The notes beneath the pieces were generated by a model. The model did not search any database. It was not told the DNA's origin and saw nothing but the letters and a program-made list of their open reading frames with translations. The position numbers were made by a program, and so were the translations under genes. A DNA stretch of 64,000 nt. It comes from Haladaptatus sp. DYF46. GTDB taxonomy: Archaea > Halobacteriota > Halobacteria > Halobacteriales > Haladaptataceae. Positions 51,384 through 59,502 of this stretch are shown one piece after another (positions within the stretch are counted from its first letter, which is position 1; each line of letters begins with the position of its first letter). The stretch covers positions 868,001 through 932,000 of the forward strand of contig NZ_JAJFAY010000001.1 of NCBI RefSeq assembly GCF_021083305.1. The letters run 5' to 3'.

Positions 51384-52745
51384 ATGAACTTGTTCGGAAC
51401 TGCGGGTATCCGTGGTGACGTCGTGGAGCGAGTGACGCCCGAACTCGCTCTCGCCGTCGGACGGGCCGCGGGACGGCAGGCAGAGGAGTTCGTCGTCGCC
51501 CGCGACGGACGCGAAACGGGGGCGGCGCTCGCCGCCGCGATGGAGGCCGGACTCGAAAGTTCTGGTGCGACGGTTCGTCGGGCGGGACGACTGCCGACTC
51601 CGGCGCTCGCGTTCGCCTCACGAGGTCGCCGTGGGGTCATGCTCACCGCGAGTCACAACCCGTCGGCCGACAACGGCATCAAACTGTTCGACGACGGGCA
51701 GGAGTACGACCGAACGGCGGAACGGAGCGTGGAAACCGGCGTCGAAGACGAACTCCCGCCGTTGGCGTGGGACGAGTGGGGCAAGAGCACCGACGAGGGC
51801 GTTCTCGACGCGTATCGCAAAGCCGTCATGGAGTACGCACGCGAGTACGGTGCACCGTTGAACGGCGTCCGCGTCGCCGTCGATTGTGGAAACGGGATGG
51901 GGAGCGTGGCGACGCCGCAGGTACTCCGGGCGCTCGGTGCGGGGGTCATCGCGCTCAACGCGAACGTCGACGGACACTTCCCCGGTCGGCCGAGCAAGCC
52001 GACGCCGGAAACGTTGACCGACCTGCGCTCGTTCGTCGCCGTCGGCGACTTCGAATTCGGCCTCGCCCACGACGGCGATGCCGACCGAATCGTCGTGGTC
52101 AACGGGGACGGTGACGTCGTCCACGAGGACACCGTCGTCGCCATCCTCGCGGAACACTACACGAGTTCGAGCGACGCCGAAGACCCCGTCGTGGTGACGA
52201 CGCCGAACGCTTCGGCCCGAATCGACGAGCGCGTCCGGGCCGCAGGCGGCCGCGTCGAGCGCGTGCGCCTCGGTGCGCTTCACGAGGGCATCGTAGCGGC
52301 GCTCGAAGACGGCGACGACGGCACCGAAGTCGTGTTCGCCGCCGAACCGTGGAAACACATTCACACCCAGTTCGGCGGTTGGATAGACGGCGTGGTGAGC
52401 GCGGCGGTCCTCTCCAGACTCATCGCCGACGCCAGCGGCGTGGAGACGCTCCGGGCGGAGGTGACCGAGCGACCGTACCGAAAGGTGAGCGTCGACTGTC
52501 CCGACGCGGCGAAAACCGAGACGATGGAACGCGTCGAGACGTCGATTCCGGAGCGGTTCCCGGACGCCACGGTCGAAACGGAGCACGGAGTCCGTGCGGA
52601 GCGACCCGACGGTTCGTGGGTCCTCGTTCGACCGAGCGGCACCGAGCCCTACGTCCGAATCTACGCCGAGAGCGAAACCGTGGACGAACTCGTGGCCGAG
52701 ACGAAAACCGTCGTAACGGACGCCGTTTCAGCCGCTGAAAAATAG
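51384..52745 (+). CDS. glmM: Phosphoglucosamine mutase-type phosphohexomutase
   Basis: A 453-residue phosphohexomutase. It starts MNLFGTAGIRGDVVE. The phosphoserine is Ser90 in TASHNPSADNGIK, and the metal loop is DGDADRI at 230-236. Sugar-binding GEP-like AAEPWKH lies near 320, and the C-terminal phosphate loop is RPSGTEPYVR. It interconverts hexose or hexosamine 6- and 1-phosphates for glycosylation and cell envelope. GlmM is preferred on the start motif; phosphomannomutase is possible. Confidence 0.85.
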   Translation: MNLFGTAGIRGDVVERVTPELALAVGRAAGRQAEEFVVARDGRETGAALAAAMEAGLESSGATVRRAGRLPTPALAFASRGRRGVMLTASHNPSADNGIKLFDDGQEYDRTAERSVETGVEDELPPLAWDEWGKSTDEGVLDAYRKAVMEYAREYGAPLNGVRVAVDCGNGMGSVATPQVLRALGAGVIALNANVDGHFPGRPSKPTPETLTDLRSFVAVGDFEFGLAHDGDADRIVVVNGDGDVVHEDTVVAILAEHYTSSSDAEDPVVVTTPNASARIDERVRAAGGRVERVRLGALHEGIVAALEDGDDGTEVVFAAEPWKHIHTQFGGWIDGVVSAAVLSRLIADASGVETLRAEVTERPYRKVSVDCPDAAKTETMERVETSIPERFPDATVETEHGVRAERPDGSWVLVRPSGTEPYVRIYAESETVDELVAETKTVVTDAVSAAEK

Positions 52746-52833
52746 CCAACAACGCACTTCTGTGGACTATCTTTCTGGGTTTCGAGCGTGAAGCGACGCG
52801 TTTATCACAAATTACCCGTCTGATTACTCATAG

Positions 52834-54021
52834 ATGACGAACATTGACAAACGGCGTCGAACATTGATGAAAACCGGCGGTGCGGTCGGCATCGCCGGTC
52901 TTGCGGGGTGTATCAGCAGCCCAAGTGACAGCGGAAACGACGGCGGGGACGGCAGTGGAGACGGCTCCGGTGACGAAACCGAGAACACGTCGTCCGAGGG
53001 GACTGACAACGGCAGCTCCGGCGAGGGTGGAGAAACGACGAACGTCGGGATGGTCTACGCGACCGGTGGCCTCGGCGACAACTCGTTCAACGACATGGCC
53101 CACATGGGCATCGAACAGGCGAAAAAGGAGTTCAACGTCCAGTACCAGAACGCGGAACCCGACTCCGCGACGGACGTGGAGAGCCTCCAGCGACAGTTCG
53201 CCCAGTCCAGTAGCCCGAGTTACGACCTGATCTGCTGTATCGGCTACGTCCAGACGAACTCCCTCGTCAAGAACGCCGGTCAGTTCCCGGATCAGAACTT
53301 CATGCTCGTGGACAGCGTTGCGGAGAAGGAAAGCGGCGACCTCGTGAAGAACGTCGCGAATTACACGTTCAAGGAGCAACAGGGTTCGTTCCTCGTCGGC
53401 CATCTCGCGGGACAACTGACCCAGATGGACTTCAGCGCCGGCAAGGGTTCGACGAACCCGGACGAGAAGACCGTCGGCTTCGTCGGTGGCATGGAAGTGC
53501 CGCTCATCAAGAAGTTCGAGGCGGGTTTCAAAGCCGGTGTCGCACACGCGAGCGAGGATATCGAGGTCAAAACCGCGTACGCCGGAACGTACAGCGACCC
53601 CGTCAAGGGGAAGGAAGCGGCGATTTCGATGTACGACCAAGGCGCGGACATCGTGTACCACGCGGCGGGTGGCACCGGTACCGGTGTGTTCAAGGCCGCG
53701 AACCAGAAGGGTCGGTTCGCCATCGGCGTGGACAGCGACCAGTCCAAGGCGAAGGGGACGGCGAAGTTCAGCAACGTCATCCTCGCCAGCATGGTGAAGA
53801 AGGTGAACAAGGCGGTGTACCGCTCCACGAAGAACGTCATCGACGGCAACTTCAAGGGTGGCTCGGTCAACACCCTCGGCTTGGAACAGGGCGGCATCGA
53901 AGCGGTGTACGGTGCCGACCTCGGTTCGGAGATTCCGGACGACGTGAAGTCGAAGGTCGAAGAATCGAAGCAGGCGATCATCGACGGCGACATCGAAGTG
54001 CCGACCAAACCCCAGCAGTGA
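52834..54021 (+). CDS. BMP-family nucleoside-binding lipoprotein (ABC importer)
   Basis: A 395-residue exported lipoprotein. RRRTLMKTGGAVGIAGLAGC ends at the lipidated Cys26, with a twin-Arg signal. A Gly/Ser/Asp linker precedes the BMP domain: VGMVYATGGLGDNSFNDMAH, YDLICCIGY, AGFKAGVAHASEDI, and VYHAAGGTGTGVF. BMP proteins bind nucleosides. It is followed after 48 bases by the importer ATPase gene and two permeases. Confidence 0.88.
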   Translation: MTNIDKRRRTLMKTGGAVGIAGLAGCISSPSDSGNDGGDGSGDGSGDETENTSSEGTDNGSSGEGGETTNVGMVYATGGLGDNSFNDMAHMGIEQAKKEFNVQYQNAEPDSATDVESLQRQFAQSSSPSYDLICCIGYVQTNSLVKNAGQFPDQNFMLVDSVAEKESGDLVKNVANYTFKEQQGSFLVGHLAGQLTQMDFSAGKGSTNPDEKTVGFVGGMEVPLIKKFEAGFKAGVAHASEDIEVKTAYAGTYSDPVKGKEAAISMYDQGADIVYHAAGGTGTGVFKAANQKGRFAIGVDSDQSKAKGTAKFSNVILASMVKKVNKAVYRSTKNVIDGNFKGGSVNTLGLEQGGIEAVYGADLGSEIPDDVKSKVEESKQAIIDGDIEVPTKPQQ

Positions 54022-54069
54022 GCGCAAACCCGCGCGCTTAAACAAGTAGGGCGGAAATCCAGATTTAGA

Positions 54070-55617
54070 ATGAGCCGGGCGGTACATCTCGACGGCATTA
54101 CGAAACGATTCCCGGGTGTCGTCGCAAACGACAACGTCGATCTGACGATAGAACCGGGATCGATTCACGCACTTTTAGGGGAGAACGGGGCCGGAAAGAC
54201 GACGCTGATGAACGTCCTCTACGGTTTGTACGAACCGACGGAGGGCCGCGTCGTCGTCGACGGCCAACCGTGTGAGTTCGACTCGCCACGCGACGCCATC
54301 GAGAACGGAATCGGCATGATTCACCAACACTTCATGCTGGTCGATACCCTCTCGATCGCGGAAAACATCGTTCTCGGAAACGAACCCAAAAAGTGGGGTG
54401 GATTGGCGATGGACAGCGACCGCGCCGTACGCGAGGTGCGAGAACTAAGCGACCGGTACGGGTTCGACGTGGACCCGAACGCGCTCGTCGAGGACGTGAG
54501 CGTCGGCGTTCAACAGCGCGTCGAAATCCTGAAAGCCCTGTATCGCGGCGCGGACGTCCTCATCTTGGACGAACCGACCGCGGTGCTGACGCCACAGGAA
54601 ATCGGGGACCTCCTTTCGGTCCTCGACGAACTCACGGCGCAGGGAAAGAGCATCATCTTCATCACGCACAAACTCGGCGAGGCCATGGAGGCCGCAGACC
54701 AGATCACGGTCCTTCGGGACGGGAAGAACGTCGGGTCGGTCGATACCGACGGGACGACCCGCGAGGAACTCGCGGAACTCATGGTCGGCCGCGAAGTGTT
54801 GCTCGAAACCGAAACGGAACCGGCGGACCCGGGCGACGTGATGCTCAACGTCTCCGGGCTTCGCGTCACGGACGAACGCGGTGTCGACCAGGTGTCAGGC
54901 GTCGACGTCGTTGCCCGAGAGGGAGAGGTGTTCGGCATCGCGGGCGTCGACGGAAACGGTCAGTCCGAACTCATCGGATCCATCACCGGTCTCACCTCGC
55001 CCGACGAGGGGTCGATTTCGTTCGGCGGGACGGACGTGACGAAGCTTTCCCGCCGCGAGCGCATCGAGGCCGGGATGGCCTATATCCCCGAAGACCGCCA
55101 AGTTCGAGGATTGGTCATGGAGTTCGACCTCGTCGAGAACGGCCTCCTCGGAAGCCAACATTCGGAGCCGTACGCGAAGGACGGGAGAATCGACTGGAAC
55201 GGCACGCGAATCCACGCCGAGGAGATAATCGAGGAGTACGACGTTCGCCCACCGGACGCGGACGCGTCGGCGGAGTCGCTCTCCGGCGGCAACCAACAGA
55301 AGTTCATCGTCGGTCGGGAGTTCGCGCGCGACCCGTCCCTCGTCGTCGCCGCTCACCCGACCCGCGGTGTGGACGTCGGCAGCATCGAGTTCATTCACGA
55401 CCGACTGCTCGAACTGCGGGCCGAGGGGAAGGCCATCGTCCTCGTCTCCTCGAAACTCGACGAAGTGCAGCAGCTCTCGGACCGACTCGCAGTCATGTAC
55501 GAAGGTGAAATCATGGACGTCGTCGACCCGGACCGCGTGACAGAAGAGGAACTCGGCCTGCTGATGGCGGGCGAATATCCGGAGGAAACGGAGAGTCCCA
55601 GAGGTGAGGCGCAGTGA
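54070..55617 (+). CDS. Nucleoside ABC transporter ATP-binding protein (two ABC domains)
   Basis: A 515-residue sugar/nucleoside-type fused ATPase. The first domain has Walker A GENGAGKTT (37-45), signature VSVGVQQR and Walker B LILDEPTAVLT. The second has GVDGNGQSELIG (degenerate Walker A) near 295-306 and signature LSGGNQQK with VAAHPTRGVDVG. Only the first site looks fully competent, as usual for this type. Its TGA overlaps the GTG start of the next permease gene. Confidence 0.9.
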   Translation: MSRAVHLDGITKRFPGVVANDNVDLTIEPGSIHALLGENGAGKTTLMNVLYGLYEPTEGRVVVDGQPCEFDSPRDAIENGIGMIHQHFMLVDTLSIAENIVLGNEPKKWGGLAMDSDRAVREVRELSDRYGFDVDPNALVEDVSVGVQQRVEILKALYRGADVLILDEPTAVLTPQEIGDLLSVLDELTAQGKSIIFITHKLGEAMEAADQITVLRDGKNVGSVDTDGTTREELAELMVGREVLLETETEPADPGDVMLNVSGLRVTDERGVDQVSGVDVVAREGEVFGIAGVDGNGQSELIGSITGLTSPDEGSISFGGTDVTKLSRRERIEAGMAYIPEDRQVRGLVMEFDLVENGLLGSQHSEPYAKDGRIDWNGTRIHAEEIIEEYDVRPPDADASAESLSGGNQQKFIVGREFARDPSLVVAAHPTRGVDVGSIEFIHDRLLELRAEGKAIVLVSSKLDEVQQLSDRLAVMYEGEIMDVVDPDRVTEEELGLLMAGEYPEETESPRGEAQ

Positions 55618-56927
55618 GTTCGTGGCGGGATCAAGCGGAACGGGGGTTGGCCCGGCTCGTCGAAGCGTCGGCGGTCGAACGGGTCCTCATCAGCATCGCG
55701 GCGCTCGTCATGTCGATCTTCGTCGGCGGGTTCGTCATCCTCATCTCCGGGTGGGTCGCGACGTGTTCCGACCCGTTCCTCGCACGACAGGTGCTCATCA
55801 CGATTCCGGGAACCGGTGGCTGGGGCGTTCAGTTCCCGATTCCGGGGTCGTTCTGTTACAACCCGGTTCAGGTGTACAAGTACCTCTTCGTCGGGTCGTT
55901 CGCCAATCCGCAGACGTCCACGCTGTTGCCGCCGGACTTCGTCCTCGACAAGTTCAGTCTCGCGGTGACGCTTCGACAGACGAGCATGCTCCTCTTCGCG
56001 GGACTGGCCGCCGCAGTCGCGTTCCGCGCGGGGATGTTCAACATCGGGACGCAGGGGCAACTCGTGCTCGGCGCGCTCGGTTCGGCGCTTTCGGTGCTGT
56101 GGGTCGCCCCGTACGTTCCCGGCGGACTCGTCGGCAGTCTCGTCCTCATTCCGTTCGGCTTGGTCGTCGGGGCGCTCGTCGGTGGCGCGTACGGCGCGAT
56201 TCCGGGGGCGATGAAGGCGTACGCGGACGCGAACGAGGTCATCACGACCATCATGCTCAACTTCATCGCGACGGGCGTCGCGTTCGTCCTCGTCTCCGAG
56301 TACTTCAAGAATCCCGCGAGTCAGACCGTCGAGACGCGCCCCGTCCCGGGGGCCGCGGTGCTTTCGCCCATCGTGTTCCCGAGTCAGGCGTCGTTCTCGA
56401 TACTCGTCCTCATCGGCGCGCTCGCCCTCGCCGCCGGACTCTATCTCCTCCTGCACCGGACCTCGTTCGGATACGACCTCAGGACGAGCGGGATTCAACC
56501 GGAAGCCGCCGAATACGGCGGCGTGGACGCGAAACGAACGATGGTGTCGAGCATGGCGCTCTCCGGTGCCATCGCCGGTATCGGCGGGACCGTCTACGTC
56601 CTCATGATCCTCGGCCGCTGGCAACAGGGCGTCCCGTCCTACGGGTTCGACGGCATCACGGTGACGATTCTCGCGGGCAACAACCCGCTCGGCGTCCCGC
56701 TGGCCGCGCTGTTGTTCGGCATGCTCAAGAGCGGAAGCCTCGCTATCGACTTCGCGCTCGGCGTTCCGAAGCAACTCGTCGGCGTCCTCCGCGGGCTTAT
56801 CATCCTCTTCGTCGCCATGCCGGAGTTCTTCCGCATGATCGGAAAACGGGTGACGACACCCGAATCGAGGGGTGCCGTCGCCGCGGACGGTGGCCCCCGA
56901 ATCGAGGGAGGTGAGGGGGATGAATAA
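55614..56927 (+). CDS. Nucleoside ABC transporter permease 1
   Basis: A 437-residue permease starting at GTG 55614, overlapping the ATPase stop (GTGA). About nine or ten hydrophobic spans. The family pattern is AAAVAFRAGMFNIGTQGQLV, PGAMKAYADANEVITTIMLN and TVTILAGNNPLGVPLAALLF, the BPD_transp_2 permease type. It forms the membrane channel with the second permease. Confidence 0.87.
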   Translation: MSSWRDQAERGLARLVEASAVERVLISIAALVMSIFVGGFVILISGWVATCSDPFLARQVLITIPGTGGWGVQFPIPGSFCYNPVQVYKYLFVGSFANPQTSTLLPPDFVLDKFSLAVTLRQTSMLLFAGLAAAVAFRAGMFNIGTQGQLVLGALGSALSVLWVAPYVPGGLVGSLVLIPFGLVVGALVGGAYGAIPGAMKAYADANEVITTIMLNFIATGVAFVLVSEYFKNPASQTVETRPVPGAAVLSPIVFPSQASFSILVLIGALALAAGLYLLLHRTSFGYDLRTSGIQPEAAEYGGVDAKRTMVSSMALSGAIAGIGGTVYVLMILGRWQQGVPSYGFDGITVTILAGNNPLGVPLAALLFGMLKSGSLAIDFALGVPKQLVGVLRGLIILFVAMPEFFRMIGKRVTTPESRGAVAADGGPRIEGGEGDE

Positions 56928-57972
56928 ACGCCTCCAAATCACCGGCATCTCCGTCGCTATCGCCGCGCTGCTCGCCGTTCTCGGCCTCGTGTTCCCGAAC
57001 AGCGCGCTGGGGAAGATCGTCGGGACCATCAACGCGAGCTACGTGAGTGCCGCACTCCGATTCACGGTTCCGATCGGTTTCGCCGCGCTCGGCGGAATAT
57101 TCGCCGAAAAGAGCGGCGTCATCAACATCGGACTCGAAGGCCACCTCATCATTTCGGCGTTCACCGGCGTCGCGGTCGCTAACGCGCTGGCAGGATCGGG
57201 AAGCGCGACACAGACGACGCTTTGGCTCGGATTCCTCGCGGCGGTACTTGCAAGTGCGCTCTTGGCGCTCCTGTTCGCCATCGTCTGTATCGAGTTCAAG
57301 GCCGACCAGATCATCGCCGGACTCGCCGTTTGGCTCATCGCGCTGGGACTCGCGCCGTTCGCCAGCAAGATCCTCTGGGGCGGCATCAACAGTCCGAGCG
57401 TCGGAACGCTCTCGAACTGGCGGATTCCGCTCCTCGCGAAGATACCCGTCGTCGGTCCGATCCTGTTCGACGCGAATCCGACCGTGTACATGCTTCTCGT
57501 CGCCGTGCCGTTGACGTGGTTCGTGCTGAACGAGACGGCGTTCGGCCGCTGGGTGAAAGCCAGCGGGGAGAACCCGATGGCGCTCGATACGGTCGGCGTC
57601 GATGTCCAGCGCGTTCGCTACGCGAGCGTCCTTCTCTCCGGGATTCTCGCCGGAATCGGCGGCGCTGGACTGTCGCTGGGACAGGCGGGCCTGTTCAACG
57701 GCAGCGGCACCACGATGGTCGACGGACGCGGATGGATCGGTATCACCGCCTACCTGTTCGGGAACTACAACCCGCTCGGGGCGTTCGGCGCGTCGTTCCT
57801 CTTCGCCAGCCTCGATGCGCTTCAGTTGCGACTCCAACAGGTCGGCTTCAGCGTTCCCAACGAACTCATCGGCATCATCCCGTACGTGACGGTCATCATC
57901 GTACTGGTGTTCGTCGGGCACACTCGAACCCCGGACGCCGCGGGCGAACCCTACGAGTCCGGCGAGGAGTAA
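56920..57972 (+). CDS. Nucleoside ABC transporter permease 2
   Basis: A 350-residue permease of the BPD_transp_2 family with about nine spans: FAALGGIFAEKSGVINIGLE, FADQIIAGLA-type FKADQIIAGLAVWLIALGL, and DGRGWIGITAYLFGNYNPLG. Its ATG at 56920 lies 8 bases inside the previous gene's end. Completes the importer; the likely cargo, nucleosides, is supported by the salvage enzymes that follow. Confidence 0.87.
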   Translation: MNKRLQITGISVAIAALLAVLGLVFPNSALGKIVGTINASYVSAALRFTVPIGFAALGGIFAEKSGVINIGLEGHLIISAFTGVAVANALAGSGSATQTTLWLGFLAAVLASALLALLFAIVCIEFKADQIIAGLAVWLIALGLAPFASKILWGGINSPSVGTLSNWRIPLLAKIPVVGPILFDANPTVYMLLVAVPLTWFVLNETAFGRWVKASGENPMALDTVGVDVQRVRYASVLLSGILAGIGGAGLSLGQAGLFNGSGTTMVDGRGWIGITAYLFGNYNPLGAFGASFLFASLDALQLRLQQVGFSVPNELIGIIPYVTVIIVLVFVGHTRTPDAAGEPYESGEE

Positions 57973-58227
57973 CGGGGGCGGCCGGTCGTTCGGCACGACC
58001 GACGTTTGGCGCGGTTCGGTTCTGACGTGTTTCGATTCTGGTTTTCCGCCGGTCGTGGTCGCGTGTTCCCGTGATGGGACGAGTTCGAGTAACTCGCCGA
58101 GGAAAATGCAAACCGCGGATTCGACGAAGCGGCGAAACACGACGGGGTTGGCTTCGTTTTGCTATAAAAATATTCGCTCCCCGGTGGGTGTCGGTTGTTA
58201 TTTGACCCGCGAAACCGCACCTTCGCT
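57973..58227. other. Intergenic region between importer and cytidine deaminase
   Basis: No gene seen. CTATAAAAATATTC at about 58162-58175 is a strong TATA box, giving a cytidine deaminase transcript with a short leader. The deaminase may thus be transcribed apart from the importer. Confidence 0.5.
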
Positions 58228-58614
58228 ATGGACGAACTCGTCGAGCAGGCACGCGAGATACAGGACCGCGCGCACGTTCCGTACTCCGACTACCCGGTCG
58301 GTGCGGCGCTCCGGACGGCGGACGGAACCGTGTACATCGGTTGTAACATCGAGAACGCGAACTTCAGCAACTCGCTTCACGCGGAGGAAGTCGCCATCGC
58401 GGAGGCGATAAAGTCGGGGCATCGGGAGTTCGACCGCCTCGCGGTCAGTTCCGAGCGACGCGATGGCGTCACGCCGTGCGGGATGTGCAGGCAGACGCTC
58501 GCGGAGTTCTGTGACGACGATTTGGTGGTCGTGTGCGACCACGGCGACGGCGTGACCGAGTACACGCTCGGCGAGTTGCTTCCGGACACGATAACCGAGG
58601 AGATGCTGGACTGA
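58228..58614 (+). CDS. cdd: Cytidine deaminase
   Basis: A 128-residue enzyme with the zinc site: His51 and catalytic Glu53 in HAEEVAI, Cys84 and Cys87 in TPCGMCRQ. It converts cytidine or deoxycytidine to uridine forms. It sits between a nucleoside importer and a nucleoside phosphorylase, so it should act on imported cytidine. A near upstream ATG-like start (58195) is in the promoter region. Confidence 0.92.
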   Translation: MDELVEQAREIQDRAHVPYSDYPVGAALRTADGTVYIGCNIENANFSNSLHAEEVAIAEAIKSGHREFDRLAVSSERRDGVTPCGMCRQTLAEFCDDDLVVVCDHGDGVTEYTLGELLPDTITEEMLD

Positions 58615-58683
58615 ACGGCGGGAGACGAAATTCACCGACCCGAACGCGAAGCACCTATTTTTGCGGCGGCAATCGTGAGTGGT

Positions 58684-59502
58684 ATGGAAGACAGCGAAGA
58701 CCCGAACGCGGACGTGCAATACCACATCGAAGTGAGGGAAGAGGACGTCGCGAACGCCGTTCTCCTGCCGGGGAACCCGGAGCGAGTCGAGAAGATCACG
58801 CAGTTCTGGGATTCCGCGGACGAAAAGGCGTTCCACCGCGAATACCGAACCGTAACGGGGGACTACGACGGCACGCCCATCAGCGTCACGTCGACCGGTA
58901 TCGGCAGTCCATCGGCGGCCATCGCGGTGGAAGAGTTGGCGCGAATCGGCGTGGACACGTTCATCCGGGTGGGGTCGTGCGGCGCGATTCAACCCGAGAT
59001 GGACGTCGGCGACCTCGTCATCACGACCGGCGGCGTCAGACAGGAAGGGACGAGCGACGAGTACGTGCGCGAGGATTATCCGGCGGTCGCGGACTATGAA
59101 GTCGTCGCGGCGCTGGTCGCCGCCGCCGAACGACTGGAGTACGACTATCATACGGGAATCACGATGAGCGCCGACAGTTTCTACGCGGGACAGGGCCGTC
59201 CCGGATTCGAGGGCTTTCTCGCGGAAGGCGGTAAGGAGTTGGTCTCCCATCTGAAGGACGCAAACGTCAAGAACATCGAGATGGAGGCGAGCGCGATTCT
59301 GACGATCGCGAACGTCTACGACCTTCGTGCGGGGGCGGTCTGTTCGGTGTACGCGAACCGCGAGACGGGCGAGTTCAGGACGGAAGGTGAACACTGCGCG
59401 GCGGAGACGGCGAGCCTCGCGGTGAAACTACTGGCTCGAATGGATGCCGTGAAAGCGGAAGCCGACGTCGACCGCTGGCATCCGGGTCTCTCGCTCGATT
59501 AA
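58684..59502 (+). CDS. udp: Uridine/purine nucleoside phosphorylase family
   Basis: A 272-residue phosphorylase. Marks are HIEVREEDVANAVLLPGNPE, TSTGIGSPSAAIAVEELARI, RVGSCGAIQPEMDVGDLVI and EMEASAILTIANVYDLRAG, as in uridine phosphorylases. It releases ribose-1-phosphate and base. In haloarchaea the sugar phosphate can feed the pentose-bisphosphate route. ATG 58684 is chosen, nine bases after an in-frame GTG. Its stop overlaps the convergent DUF2298 gene's stop. Confidence 0.85.
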   Translation: MEDSEDPNADVQYHIEVREEDVANAVLLPGNPERVEKITQFWDSADEKAFHREYRTVTGDYDGTPISVTSTGIGSPSAAIAVEELARIGVDTFIRVGSCGAIQPEMDVGDLVITTGGVRQEGTSDEYVREDYPAVADYEVVAALVAAAERLEYDYHTGITMSADSFYAGQGRPGFEGFLAEGGKELVSHLKDANVKNIEMEASAILTIANVYDLRAGAVCSVYANRETGEFRTEGEHCAAETASLAVKLLARMDAVKAEADVDRWHPGLSLD

